Below, one piece after another: positions 33,490-42,170 of a stretch of 64,000 nucleotides of DNA. Every line of letters starts with the position of its first letter. Within the stretch, counting starts at the first letter, position 1. Origin of the DNA: Plantactinospora sp040120695 (GTDB lineage: Bacteria; Actinomycetota; Actinomycetes; Mycobacteriales; Micromonosporaceae); the NCBI RefSeq assembly GCF_040120695.1, contig NZ_JBEEAC010000007.1, positions 124,001 through 188,000 on the forward strand. The letters run 5' to 3'. The position numbers were made by a program, and so were the translations under genes. Under the pieces are notes generated by a model. That model made no database searches, was not told the DNA's origin, and was given only the letters and a program-made list of their open reading frames with translations.

Positions 33490-34299
33490 TTGCCCGTGCA
33501 CTCGCGGTACCGGGACATCGCAGCCAGAATCCGTGCGCGGATCGAGGCCGGAGAGTGGACGCCCGGCACCCGTCTACCACGGCTGGACGACTTCGCGGCC
33601 GAGTACGGAGCCAACCGAGACACCGTCGGCCGGGCGATCGCCGTCCTGGAGACCGAGGGCTACGTGTGGGCGGTCCAAGGCCGAGGAATCTCCGTCCGCT
33701 ACGGCACGATGCGACCGCGCCGGCCCAGAGGCGACCTGGTCAAGCGCAACAAGCAGGCGACCGGCTACTCGTTTCCCTCGGCGAGCAGCCAGGAGGTGTG
33801 GGTCCGACACGGCCCGGCGATCAACGAGCCGGCCCTCCTGGAGGACCCACGCATCGCCAAGCTGCTCGGCGTCGAGCCGGGCACCGAGGTGTTGCGCCGG
33901 TTCCGGGTCACGGGACCAGCTTCGGAAGCTCCATTCCAGATCAACGTCTCATGGATCCATCCGCGTGTCGCCGAAATCGTCACCGGCATCGACGCGAACC
34001 CCGCAGCCGGTGAGTGGTTGTACCGGATCGAGGCAGCCGGACACTGGCCGCTCAGTTGGATCGAGATCCACCGGGCGCGGATGCCCAGCAAGGACGAAGC
34101 CACCCTGCTGGAGATCCCCACCAACCTGCCGGTGCTGGAGATCGTGCGGGTCGGTCGATCAGGTACGGACAACCAGCCGGTCGAAGTCACCGAGTACGTC
34201 GTGGCAAGTGACCGCGTCGAAACGGTGCATGTCCTGCATCGGGACGAGAACGCCCGAGATCCCTGGCCCACGGATCCAACGCCGACAGGCGACCTGTGA
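33490..34299 (+). CDS. GntR family transcriptional regulator (HutC-type effector domain)
   Basis: A 269-residue regulator. The N-terminal winged helix-turn-helix is YRDIAARIRARIEAGEWTPG then RLPRLDDFAAEYGANRDTV, with the wing ending GYVWAVQGRGISV. The C-terminal domain of about 170 residues (residues 90-260; LLGVEPGTEVLRRFRV, FQINVSWIHP, VLEIVRVG, VTEYVVASDRVE) is the UbiC/UTRA-like effector fold. The start is TTG 33490, seven bases after GGAGG, rather than earlier GTGs lying within the operators. It overlaps the PP2C gene by four bases (GTGA). Three palindromes in front of it argue for autoregulation and shared control of the divergent operon. Confidence 0.9.
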   Translation: MPVHSRYRDIAARIRARIEAGEWTPGTRLPRLDDFAAEYGANRDTVGRAIAVLETEGYVWAVQGRGISVRYGTMRPRRPRGDLVKRNKQATGYSFPSASSQEVWVRHGPAINEPALLEDPRIAKLLGVEPGTEVLRRFRVTGPASEAPFQINVSWIHPRVAEIVTGIDANPAAGEWLYRIEAAGHWPLSWIEIHRARMPSKDEATLLEIPTNLPVLEIVRVGRSGTDNQPVEVTEYVVASDRVETVHVLHRDENARDPWPTDPTPTGDL

Positions 34300-35021
34300 A
34301 CTCACCGATCATCCTCGATGCCGCGAGTCGGACGCACGTCGGCTACGTTCGGAGACGCAACGAAGACTCCTGCTTTCAGGGCCGCCATCTGTTCGCGGTC
34401 GCCGACGGGCTCGGCGGGCACGTCGCCGGGGACGTCGCCAGCTTCACCGCCATCGAAACGCTGAGAGCGTACGACCGTGCAGTCGGAACAGAGGATCTTG
34501 CCGTCGTCATGGGCAGGGCGATCAGCGAGGCGAACGAGACGCTACGCCGGAGGATCCGGGCACAACCCGAGCTGACCGGCATGGCCACCACGCTCGTTGC
34601 CCTGCTCTGGTCCGGAACGGACGCGATGTTGGCAAACATCGGTGACTCCCGTGCCTACCTCATGCGCAACCGCAGCGCTCAGCGGCACAGTTTTGTTCAG
34701 GTGAGCGACGACCACACGTATCAACAGCTTGTGGCCGACGCCGCTGCGGTGCCAAGCCTGCCAGGGATGCTGACCCGCTTCCTCGATGGCCGGCACGACG
34801 GCCGATCTCCCGACCTGACCGCCGTCCAACTCCGTCCGGGAGACCGGATCCTGCTGTGCTCGGACGGCCTGAGTTCGTACGTGCCGCAGGAGCTGATCCG
34901 CGACACACTGGGCTCCGGAACGGATCCCGAGGACACGGCCGACCAACTCGTCGTGCTGGCCCTTGAACATGGTGGCCACGACAACGTGACGGTGGTAGTC
35001 ATCGACGTCTGCGGCCGGTGA
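34296..35021 (+). CDS. PP2C-family protein Ser/Thr phosphatase
   Basis: A 241-residue PPM phosphatase dephosphorylating Ser/Thr-phosphoproteins, with Mn/Mg at the active site. Motifs in order: RRRNEDS (Arg and Glu/Asp), FAVADGLGGHVAGDVAS (metal Asp and Gly), GMATTLVALL, ANIGDSRAYL, LLCSDGLSSYV (metal Asp), and GHDNVTVVVI (metal Asp). All metal ligands are present. It is cytoplasmic and lacks membrane or sensor domains. GTG start at 34296 overlaps the GntR stop, so the pair is translationally coupled. No kinase is encoded nearby, so the partner is elsewhere. Confidence 0.92.
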   Translation: MNSPIILDAASRTHVGYVRRRNEDSCFQGRHLFAVADGLGGHVAGDVASFTAIETLRAYDRAVGTEDLAVVMGRAISEANETLRRRIRAQPELTGMATTLVALLWSGTDAMLANIGDSRAYLMRNRSAQRHSFVQVSDDHTYQQLVADAAAVPSLPGMLTRFLDGRHDGRSPDLTAVQLRPGDRILLCSDGLSSYVPQELIRDTLGSGTDPEDTADQLVVLALEHGGHDNVTVVVIDVCGR

Positions 35022-35441
35022 GTGCTCGGATCACGGTGACCACGCTGGGCCGCGCCGTATCGCGGCCGGACACGGCCGAGGGAGCCCAACCACTTCAGGG
35101 TGTCGGGGCGACCCCTGCTGTCGCTGCCAGCGGTTCCTTCAGCAGGTCGGCGGCGCCCCGTCGAGCGTGACCGGATGGTAGCGATCGGCAGCAACATCAA
35201 GATCAGACGCCCTTATGAGCACGGGTGGTCCCCTGAGCAGGTGTCATGGGTTTGCCGAATAGTTCTGTATTGGATCAAGGCGCCGCGCTGCGTGCGGTGC
35301 AGGCGCGGTGAACCGCCCGGCGGCAAGCCGCCCCGGCTGCCTGCGGCGCCGGGGCGGAAGGCCACCGACAGCCGGCGGACAACCGCGCCCGTGCCGACAA
35401 GTTGGTTGCCGGTCAGCGACAGCACCGACGACCATGACCAC
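35022..35441 (+). other. Region without a supported gene
   Basis: 420 bp follow the phosphatase. A frame in phase with the downstream hypothetical gene is open throughout, but its codons have low third-position GC and encode Pro/Arg-rich sequence, so I do not extend the gene into it. A 9-bp perfect hairpin, CCGCCCCGG/CCGGGGCGG at 35328-35357, may terminate the GntR-PP2C transcript. Confidence 0.4.
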
Positions 35442-35912
35442 ATGGACGTGACCGTGCAGCGGATCCGCACGACCTGGAGCAAGCGATCCCGTGGCTTCCC
35501 ACAGGCAGCCCTCCGCAACGCCGCCCCGACCGCATTCCCCCTACCGGCTGACCCCGCGCCGATGCTCCACGAAGTCGTCATGCGCGAGGAGAACGACTTC
35601 GTGCCCGACGTCAGGATCGTTCACGACCTACCGCTACGGCACGAGCTGGGCCTCCGCCTCATGAGGGACGTGCTCCGCGTACAGCTCCCCGCAGGCTTCG
35701 GGGTACCGGTCCGAAATCATCGCCCCGTGGTGACGCTCCAGCACGGCGAGTGGGTGCGGTGGCAGATGAACAACCGCTACTCCTCCATGACCGGGATGGC
35801 CGACTGGCATTACGTTCTGCATACCGTCAGCATCGGCTTCGGCCCTATGGCACGAGACGCCTTCCTTAGCGAACCGGACTACCACGTCGACGAGCGAGCT
35901 TCGCTGCGATAG
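35442..35912 (+). CDS. Hypothetical protein
   Basis: A 156-residue soluble protein of no recognised family. Readable features are a basic N-terminus, FVPDVRIVHDLPLRHELGLRLM, VTLQHGEWVRWQMNNRYSS (Trp-rich strand pair), and an acidic C-terminus. Codon third positions are G/C-biased, supporting coding. The start is uncertain: ATG 35442 has no ribosome binding site. It may belong to the GntR-PP2C group by position only. Confidence 0.5.
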   Translation: MDVTVQRIRTTWSKRSRGFPQAALRNAAPTAFPLPADPAPMLHEVVMREENDFVPDVRIVHDLPLRHELGLRLMRDVLRVQLPAGFGVPVRNHRPVVTLQHGEWVRWQMNNRYSSMTGMADWHYVLHTVSIGFGPMARDAFLSEPDYHVDERASLR

Positions 35913-36263
35913 CCCGTGAGCCTCAGCACCCGATGAGGCCGTGCGGAAGCCAGCGGGATTGCTCGTCGTCGCGGTTGGGGCTTCCGACTGCCGCGCCAGT
36001 CCAACCCCGGGACTGGCTTGCCACCGGGTCACCGGGTCGCGGCACCAGCTCTACCGCCAGGGCGTACCCCGAGCCCTCCCCGCGTCGCCGGCCGTCGACG
36101 AGCACCAGGCCGCGCAAAGCCCAACAAGGCCACCCACAGCCGAGATCAATTGATCGGGCAGTCAGCGTCTCCCGGGCCGTCTCTGGGCCGTCTGGGCCGT
36201 CACCGGGCCGTCAGACGCCGCCCAACGCTGACCAAGGTCAACCAACGACACCAGGCAAAGAAG
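35913..36263. other. Intergenic region upstream (distal) of rnpB
   Basis: The region holds no supportable gene. It contains four copies of GGGCCGTC (36174-36181, 36185-36192, 36194-36201, 36205-36212) at 9-11 bp spacing, one per helical turn, and a palindromic gatcaattgatc at 36145-36156. These may be a small regulatory or structural repeat downstream of rnpB. Confidence 0.4.
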
Positions 36264-36295
36264 CAGGTCACAGCCCTGATCAGGACCGTGACCTG
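36264..36295 (-). terminator. rnpB terminator
   Basis: CAGGTCAC/GTGACCTG encloses an inner palindrome CCTGATCAGG. On the minus strand it is followed by CTTCTTTG, a U-rich tail, making it a convincing intrinsic terminator five bases after the 3' end of rnpB. Confidence 0.8.
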
Positions 36296-36300
36296 GAGTA

Positions 36301-36751
<451 letters not shown>

Positions 36752-36758
36752 CGTACCA

Positions 36759-36788
36759 ATCGTAGCGATGTTCCCGAAGAGCGATCCA
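36759..36788 (-). promoter_or_regulatory. rnpB promoter
   Basis: On the minus strand TACGAT (36764-36759) lies 7 nt before the predicted 5' end of rnpB, and TGGATC (36788-36783) lies 18 bp upstream of it. The -10 is good and the -35 weak; position relative to the RNA start supports it. Confidence 0.55.
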
Positions 36789-36872
36789 CCCGGCCGCTCC
36801 CGGGTACGCCCGACCCGGAACCCGGCAGGCCACCGAGAGACAGGAATCAGCGCGGATTAGCCTCGACAGGCT

Positions 36873-37691
36873 ATGGATTTTCCCGAGGCGCTGCTACTGG
36901 TCGCTGCCGGGCTCGCCGCGGGCGTGGTCAACGCGGTGGCCGGCGGGGGCTCGCTCATCACCTTTCCGGCCATGATCGCGGTCGGGCTGCCGCCGGTTCC
37001 GGCGAACGTGAGCAACTCGATGTCCGTCTGTCCCGGCTATCTGGCCAGCGTGTGGGGCAGTCGGGTCGATCTGCCGGACCGCCGGTGGCTGCTCCGGCTG
37101 GTCCCCGGGACCGTGCTGGGCACCGCCGCCGGCTGCGCGTTGCTGCTCTCCACCCCGGCCCGGGCATTCGAGGTGACCGTACCGTTCCTGGTGCTCGGTG
37201 CGACCGCCGTGCTGGCGTTCCAGGACCAGCTTCGCCGCCTCGTCGGACGGCGCGGCGGGCAACCCACCACGACCGGCGCCGGCGCCGGCACCGGCACATC
37301 CGGCCGGACGATGGTGCGGAGCGGCTCCCGGCAGAGTGTCGCGCTGCACACCATGGTGGTGGTCGGCGCGGTCTACGGCGGATACTTCGGCGCCGCGCTC
37401 GGGGTCATGCTGGTGGCCGGGCTGGCGCTGGTGCTGGACGAGTCGCTGGTCCGGATCAGCGCGATCAAGAATCTGCTCTCCGCGGTGGTCGGGCTGACCA
37501 CGATCGTCGCCTTCGCCGCGTTCGGTCCGGTGAACTGGGCCGCCGTCGCGGTGGTCGCCCCCGCGACCGTCGTCGGGGGGTACGCGGGCGCGCGGCTCGT
37601 CCGCCGGATGCGGCCCGAGATACTCAAGGCCGTGATCGTGCTCTTCGGTGCGGTGATCGGCCTGCTGCTGCTCTACCGCTCCTGGCGTTGA
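36873..37691 (+). CDS. TauE/SafE-family sulfite/sulfonate exporter-like permease
   Basis: A 272-residue membrane protein with eight or so helices in two repeats. The N-terminal LLVAAGLAAGVVNAVAGGGSL is the family's glycine-rich motif, and the second repeat carries GAVYGGYFGAALGVML. Between the halves (about 120-145) is a hydrophilic Thr/Gly/Ala-rich loop. TauE-like proteins move sulfite, sulfoacetate or organosulfur anions across the membrane; substrate here is unknown. ATG 36873 begins directly at the first helix. It ends in a strong hairpin convergent with the symporter gene. Confidence 0.87.
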   Translation: MDFPEALLLVAAGLAAGVVNAVAGGGSLITFPAMIAVGLPPVPANVSNSMSVCPGYLASVWGSRVDLPDRRWLLRLVPGTVLGTAAGCALLLSTPARAFEVTVPFLVLGATAVLAFQDQLRRLVGRRGGQPTTTGAGAGTGTSGRTMVRSGSRQSVALHTMVVVGAVYGGYFGAALGVMLVAGLALVLDESLVRISAIKNLLSAVVGLTTIVAFAAFGPVNWAAVAVVAPATVVGGYAGARLVRRMRPEILKAVIVLFGAVIGLLLLYRSWR

Positions 37692-37698
37692 CCCCGAC

Positions 37699-37742
37699 GC
37701 CGGCACCGGCCACCCCGATGGCAGGTGGCCGGATGCCGGCGC
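37699..37742. terminator. Long hairpin between convergent TauE and symporter genes
   Basis: CGCCGGCACCGGCCACC pairs with GGTGGCCGGATGCCGGCG over 17 bp with a single bulged A, between two convergent stop codons. Confidence 0.8.
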
Positions 37743-37756
37743 TTGTGGCGGACCGG

Positions 37757-39433
37757 TCAGACCTTCGGCGAGGGTTCGACCGCCTCGCCGGCCACCTCGG
37801 CCGACTCCCTCGGGCTGGGTAGGAGCCGCGGATCGCCCTGGTCGGCGAAGTAGTCGTCCTGTTCGGTCCCGTCGACCCCGGCGGGGACCCTGGCGGCCCG
37901 GAGCACCAGCGTGACGATCACCGCGACCAGCAGGTTGACCACGACGGCGACCAGGCCGACGTAGATGGTCTTGGCTGAGCCGTCGAAGCCGAGCTTCTCC
38001 AGCGGGAACGCGGACCCGCCGAAGTGTGCCCGCTTGGTCGCCGGGTTCGGGATCTGGTAGAGCATCCACATCCCGAGGCCCATCCCGGCCACCCAGCCGG
38101 CGACCAGCGCGCCCCGGTGGAACCACCGGGTGTAGAGGCCGAGGGCGACCGCCGGCAGCGTCTGCAGGATGATGACCCCGCCGATGAGTTGGAGGTCGAT
38201 CGAGAACTGCGGGTCGAGGAAGACGATGCAGGCGACCGCACCGATCTTCACCACCAACGATGTGATCTTGGAGACGTTCGCCTCCTGGGCCGCGGTGGCG
38301 TCCTTGCGCAGGTACTCCTTGTAGATGTTCCGGGTGAAGAGGTTGGCCGCCGCGATCGACATGATGGCGGCCGGCACCAGCGCGCCGATCCCGATCGCGG
38401 CGAACGCGATCCCGGCGAACCAGCTCGGGAACTGCTGCTCGAACAGCAGCGGTACCACGGTGTTGTTGTCCACGGTGCCCTCGGTCGCGCCCGGCAGCGG
38501 GGTCACCTCGGCGGCGATGGCGGCGTACCCGAGCAGGGCGATCAGACCCAGCAGCAGGCTGTACGCCGGGAGCGCCGACATGTTCCGCTTGATCACGTCC
38601 CGGCTCCGGCTGGCAAGTACGCCGGTGAGGCTGTGCGGGTAGAGGAAGAGCGCCAGCGCCGAGCCGAGGGCCAGGGTGATGTACTGCAACTGGTTGTTGG
38701 CATTGAGCGTGATGCCGTCGTTCGGTGACGGGCTGGCGTCGAACTTCGCCTCCGCCGCGTCGAAGATGCTCCCCCAGCCACCCAGCTTGTACGGCAGGTA
38801 GACGATCGCCACCAGGATCACGATGTAGATCAGCGAGTCCTTGACGAAGGCGATCAGCGCCGGCGCCCGTAGCCCGGACTGGTAGGTGTAGGCGGCCAGG
38901 ATGGCGAAGGCGATGATGATCGGCAGGTGCCGGGCGACCGTGCTCTCCCCGCTGACCCCCATCGTCTTGAGTACCGCCTCGATGCCGACCAGCTGGAGCG
39001 CGATGTAGGGCATCGTCGCGACGATCCCGGTGATCGCGATGATCAGTGCCAGGGTCGGCGAGTCGAACCGCTTCCGGACGAAGTCGGCCGGGGTGACGAA
39101 GCCGTGCCGGTGCGACACCGACCAGAGCCGGACCAGCACCAGGAAGACCAGCGGATAGATGATGATCGTGTACGGCACCGCGAAGAACCCGGCCGCGCCG
39201 GCCCCGAAGAGCAGCGCCGGCACGGCCACGAAGGTGTACGCGGTGTAGAGGTCGCCGCCGACCAGGAACCAGGTGATCCAGCCGCCGAAACTGCGCCCGC
39301 CCAGGCCCCACTCGTCCAGGTGCGCCATGTCGTTCGGTGCCCGCCACCGGGCGGCGACGAAGCCCATCCCGCTGACCAGCAGGAACAGCAGGGTGAAGAT
39401 GACGATCTCAGTGAGATGGTCCCGCCACATCAC
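37757..39433 (-). CDS. Sodium:solute symporter (SSF; monocarboxylate/acetate type)
   Basis: A 558-residue SSF transporter with about 13-14 helices. The family signature region reads GIGALVPAAIMSIAAANLFTRN, and the early GLGGRSFGGWITWFLVGGDLYTAYTF block resembles MctC/ActP-like acetate-pyruvate permeases. The C-terminal 60 residues are cytoplasmic and acidic. It follows the DUF3311 gene by 3 bp, a pairing repeatedly seen for this subfamily, where the small protein probably assists the transporter. GTG 39433 with ATG one codon later are both possible starts. It would use the sodium gradient to import small carboxylates. Confidence 0.9.
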   Translation of the reverse strand: MMWRDHLTEIVIFTLLFLLVSGMGFVAARWRAPNDMAHLDEWGLGGRSFGGWITWFLVGGDLYTAYTFVAVPALLFGAGAAGFFAVPYTIIIYPLVFLVLVRLWSVSHRHGFVTPADFVRKRFDSPTLALIIAITGIVATMPYIALQLVGIEAVLKTMGVSGESTVARHLPIIIAFAILAAYTYQSGLRAPALIAFVKDSLIYIVILVAIVYLPYKLGGWGSIFDAAEAKFDASPSPNDGITLNANNQLQYITLALGSALALFLYPHSLTGVLASRSRDVIKRNMSALPAYSLLLGLIALLGYAAIAAEVTPLPGATEGTVDNNTVVPLLFEQQFPSWFAGIAFAAIGIGALVPAAIMSIAAANLFTRNIYKEYLRKDATAAQEANVSKITSLVVKIGAVACIVFLDPQFSIDLQLIGGVIILQTLPAVALGLYTRWFHRGALVAGWVAGMGLGMWMLYQIPNPATKRAHFGGSAFPLEKLGFDGSAKTIYVGLVAVVVNLLVAVIVTLVLRAARVPAGVDGTEQDDYFADQGDPRLLPSPRESAEVAGEAVEPSPKV

Positions 39434-39436
39434 CGG

Positions 39437-39685
39437 TCACCCCCGCTTCTTGGTCATCTGGTAGACCAGGGTCGTGGTGCCGACCCCGAGCAGGATGAAC
39501 ACCAGTTGGAGCCAGTAGAAGACCGGGAAGCCGAACAGCCGGGGCGAGTCGGCGTTGAACAACGGCGTGATCAGCGGCACGACGATCGGCAGGAAGAGCA
39601 GCCAGTTCCACGGACTGTGGTCCTTCGCCCGGGCCTTCGCCACCACCTCGCCGGCCGGCGCCGCCGGCGTCTCAGGGTCGCTCAT
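39437..39685 (-). CDS. DUF3311 small membrane protein, symporter partner
   Basis: An 82-residue protein with two helices (NWLLFLPIVVPLITPLFNA and GFPVFYWLQLVFILLGVGTTTLVY), ending MTKKRG. The P-x-x-Y/FWxQ pattern and its place immediately before an SSF symporter are typical of DUF3311. ATG 39685 follows GAGAGGAG by seven bases. Probably a subunit or assembly factor of the symporter. Confidence 0.87.
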   Translation of the reverse strand: MSDPETPAAPAGEVVAKARAKDHSPWNWLLFLPIVVPLITPLFNADSPRLFGFPVFYWLQLVFILLGVGTTTLVYQMTKKRG

Positions 39686-39764
39686 GCCGGCACTCCTCTC
39701 GCTCCGTACCGTCCTGAGGCAGATCGGCGCCGTGTTCGAAGATTCGCTCGCTACGCTCGCTCAT
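39672..39764 (-). CDS. Possible upstream ORF, 30 codons, ending inside the DUF3311 start
   Basis: The frame from ATG 39764 (GAGGAG upstream) encodes MSERSERIFEHGADLPQDG and on to a TGA that overlaps the DUF3311 start by 14 nt. The region agcgagcgtagcgagcgaatc is repetitive, a phrase I associate with a recurrent 5'-leader motif in Micromonosporaceae. Could be a coupling uORF or only a repeated untranslated leader. Confidence 0.3.
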   Translation of the reverse strand: MSERSERIFEHGADLPQDGTEREECRHERP

Positions 39765-40064
39765 GCCGTCTCCTCGCTGCGCTGCGGCCTGGTGGCCCGC
39801 CCGGTTGACTCTTCCGATGACGCATCGGCGTTGACCTGGATGACGTGTCGGCGTTGACCTATATGTGACGCCGGAGGTTAGGGCAGAGTGACGGTGGTCA
39901 CCTCGGCGACATCGGCCCGCTGCGCCAAACGGCGACCACGGTGCGCCGAATGGTGATCAACGGCCAGAATAGGGTCACCCCAAACGGTCCTATCGGGGCA
40001 AAGAAAACATCGAAGCATGGCGATTGCTCTTGATCGGCGATCGACCGGTTGCCATGCTGACCGG
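39765..40064. other. Divergent intergenic region with a direct repeat
   Basis: About 300 bp between the DUF3311 gene and the alpha/beta hydrolase. TCGGCGTTGACCT occurs twice, around 39830 and 39855, each followed by an ATG/GACG word, so a 25-bp period. The right half (gatcaacggccagaatagggtcacc, ggggcaaagaaaaca) is AT-richer and probably promoter. No gene seen. Confidence 0.4.
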
Positions 40065-40943
40065 GTGCCGCGATTTCCCTCGTACGACAGCACCGCACTC
40101 GCTTACCACGTGCTGGGGTCCGGACCGCCGATCGTCTGCCTGCCCGGCGGGCCGGCCCGGGCGACGAGCTACCTCGGCGACCTTGGTGGACTGAGCCGGG
40201 ATCGCACCCTGCTCATGCTCGACCTGCGCGGCAGCGGCGAGTCGGCGGTCCCCGAGGACCCGGCGAGCTACCGGTGCGACCGGCTGGTCGACGACATCGA
40301 GGCGTTCCGGGTCCACCTCGGACTGGACCGGATGGATCTGCTCGCCCACTCGGCCGCCGGCAACCTCGCGGAACTCTACGCGGCCCGGCATCCGCACCGG
40401 ATCTCCCGGCTGCTGCTCGTCACCCCGGGGCTGCGTGCGGTCGGGGTGGAGACACTCGGCTTCGCCGAGGCGGTCACCGCCCGCTCCGCGCAGTGGTGGT
40501 ACCCGGAGGCGAAGGCCGCGATGGACGCCTGGCAGGAGGCGGCGGGGCGGGGCGCCGGGCCGGACGAGGTGAATTCGCTGCGCATCGGTGCCGCGCCGTT
40601 CGGGTACGGGCGGTGGGACGAGCGGGCCCGGGCACACGCCGAGGCCGAACCGGAGGAACGGCCGGACGCGCCGTCCGCCGGGTTCTACCAGGACTTCGCC
40701 CCGGATACCGCCGCGGTCCGCACCGCACTGGCCCGACTCGACGCCCCGGTGCTGGTCGTGGCCGGCGAACTCGATCCGGCGCCCACCCCGGAGGCGGCCC
40801 GGGCGCTCGCCGCGCTCTTCCCGAACGCCGAAACCGTGGTGCAGGACGGCGCCAGTCACTTTCCCTGGCTCGACGATCCGCCCCGGTTCGTCAAGAACCT
40901 GCTCACGTTCCTCACCGACGAACCCTCGCCCCGGAAGTGTTAG
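40065..40943 (+). CDS. Alpha/beta hydrolase
   Basis: A 292-residue alpha/beta hydrolase-fold enzyme. The nucleophile elbow is LLAHSAAGN (the usual G-H-S-x-G is A-H-S-A-A-G), the acid is in VVAGELDPAPT and the base in GASHFPWLDDP. LPGGPARATSYLGDLGGL gives the oxyanion-hole loop, and LDLRGSGES follows. This combination resembles proline iminopeptidase/esterase-like members (peptidase S33 type). Substrate unknown. GTG 40065 (MPRFPSYDST) was preferred over ATG 40017 because it begins the folded domain. Confidence 0.87.
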   Translation: MPRFPSYDSTALAYHVLGSGPPIVCLPGGPARATSYLGDLGGLSRDRTLLMLDLRGSGESAVPEDPASYRCDRLVDDIEAFRVHLGLDRMDLLAHSAAGNLAELYAARHPHRISRLLLVTPGLRAVGVETLGFAEAVTARSAQWWYPEAKAAMDAWQEAAGRGAGPDEVNSLRIGAAPFGYGRWDERARAHAEAEPEERPDAPSAGFYQDFAPDTAAVRTALARLDAPVLVVAGELDPAPTPEAARALAALFPNAETVVQDGASHFPWLDDPPRFVKNLLTFLTDEPSPRKC

Positions 40944-40968
40944 GCAGGACCCCGCCCCTACAAGATCC

Positions 40969-42138
40969 TCACAGGTGGGCGGTGTCGTTGACGGTGCGTA
41001 CCGCCATTCCGCCGTCGGGCCAGATGTCCAACAGGGACAGGCCGGCCGGGTCCAGGTAGAGCCGGTGCAGGAACGCGTCGGTCGCGGCCAGCGCGTCACG
41101 GAGCGCGATCTTCACCGGCGAGACGTGCGAGACCACCACCACGGTCTCCCCCGGGTAGTCGGCCAGCAGCTTGGCCATCGCCCGGCCGACCCGGACGCCG
41201 ACGTCGACGAAGGACTCCCCGCCGGGCGGAGCCACGGCCGGCGAGGCCAGCCAGGCGTCCAGTTCGGCGGGCCAGCCTTCGCGTACCTCGGCGAAGGTAC
41301 GCCCCTCCCACTCGCCGAAGTCACACTCGATCAGATCCGGCTCGACCACCACCGGCACCCCGCCGAGCCCACCCGCGATGATGCCGGCCATCGCCGTACA
41401 CCGGGACAGGGGCGAGCTGACCACGGCCGCGACCGTGTCGACCAGCCCGGCCACCCGGCGGGCCGTCGCACCCGCCTGGACCAGGCCCCGGTCGGAGAGC
41501 GGCACGTCACCCCGGCCGGAGTAGCGGCCCTTCGCGGTGTACTCCGTCTCGCCGTGCCGGAGCAGCAGCAGCCGGGTGGCGGTCTCGGCCGGACGCGGTT
41601 CCCAGGAACTCTTCGCGGTCGACCCCTGCGCGGCGACCTCGTGCGCCTGCGCCCGCCCGGACGCATCGGCCGGCGTCGCGGCCTCCGCCTCGGCCGCGCT
41701 GTCCGGGGCGACCTCCGGCGCCTTGCCGGCGGCCAGATCCATCGCCGCGTTCGCCAGCGCGTCCGCGTGCCGGTTGCGCTCCCGGGGAATCCAGGTGTAC
41801 GTCACCGAGTCGAACTTCCGGACCAGCCCGGCCGCCTGGGCGGCGAGCGGACGCAGGCCCGGATGCTTGATCTGCCAGCGGCCCGCCATCTGCTCGACCA
41901 CCAGCTTGGAGTCCATCCGCACCTCGACCCCGGTCGCCCCGGACGCGCGGGCGGCCTCCAACCCGGCGATCAGGCCACGGTATTCCGCGACGTTGTTGGT
42001 GGCGACCCCGATCGACTCGGAGCGCTCGGCGAGCACCTCGCCGCTGCCGGCGTCCCGGACCACCGCGCCGTAACCGGCCGGCCCCGGATTGCCCCGGGCA
42101 CCGCCGTCCGCCTCCACCACGACCTTACGACCCGGCAC
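40969..42138 (-). CDS. Bifunctional RNase HI / phosphatase (CobC-like)
   Basis: A 389-residue fusion. The RNase HI domain has Asp11 (VEADGGARGNPGPAGYG), Glu52 (NVAEYRGLIAGL), Asp76 (VRMDSKLVVEQM) and Asp126 (NRHADALAN), all four catalytic residues. After an Ala/Glu-rich linker (about 140-185) comes a histidine-phosphatase domain with the phospho-accepting His195 (LLLRHGETEY) and the second His in VVVSHVSP. It matches the fused protein known in M. tuberculosis (Rv2228c), which degrades RNA of RNA-DNA hybrids and has alpha-ribazole phosphatase activity for cobalamin. GTG 42138 has GGGAGG seven bases before it. Same-strand coupling with the next two genes upstream. Confidence 0.95.
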   Translation of the reverse strand: MPGRKVVVEADGGARGNPGPAGYGAVVRDAGSGEVLAERSESIGVATNNVAEYRGLIAGLEAARASGATGVEVRMDSKLVVEQMAGRWQIKHPGLRPLAAQAAGLVRKFDSVTYTWIPRERNRHADALANAAMDLAAGKAPEVAPDSAAEAEAATPADASGRAQAHEVAAQGSTAKSSWEPRPAETATRLLLLRHGETEYTAKGRYSGRGDVPLSDRGLVQAGATARRVAGLVDTVAAVVSSPLSRCTAMAGIIAGGLGGVPVVVEPDLIECDFGEWEGRTFAEVREGWPAELDAWLASPAVAPPGGESFVDVGVRVGRAMAKLLADYPGETVVVVSHVSPVKIALRDALAATDAFLHRLYLDPAGLSLLDIWPDGGMAVRTVNDTAHL

Positions 42139-42170
42139 GGGTCCACCTCCCGATCCCGTCACCGACGCCG

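Noticed and set aside
35100..35441. N-terminal extension of the hypothetical gene at 35442
   Set aside because: The codons lack the usual GC3 bias and include a 9-bp perfect hairpin; the extension encodes Pro/Arg-rich sequence.
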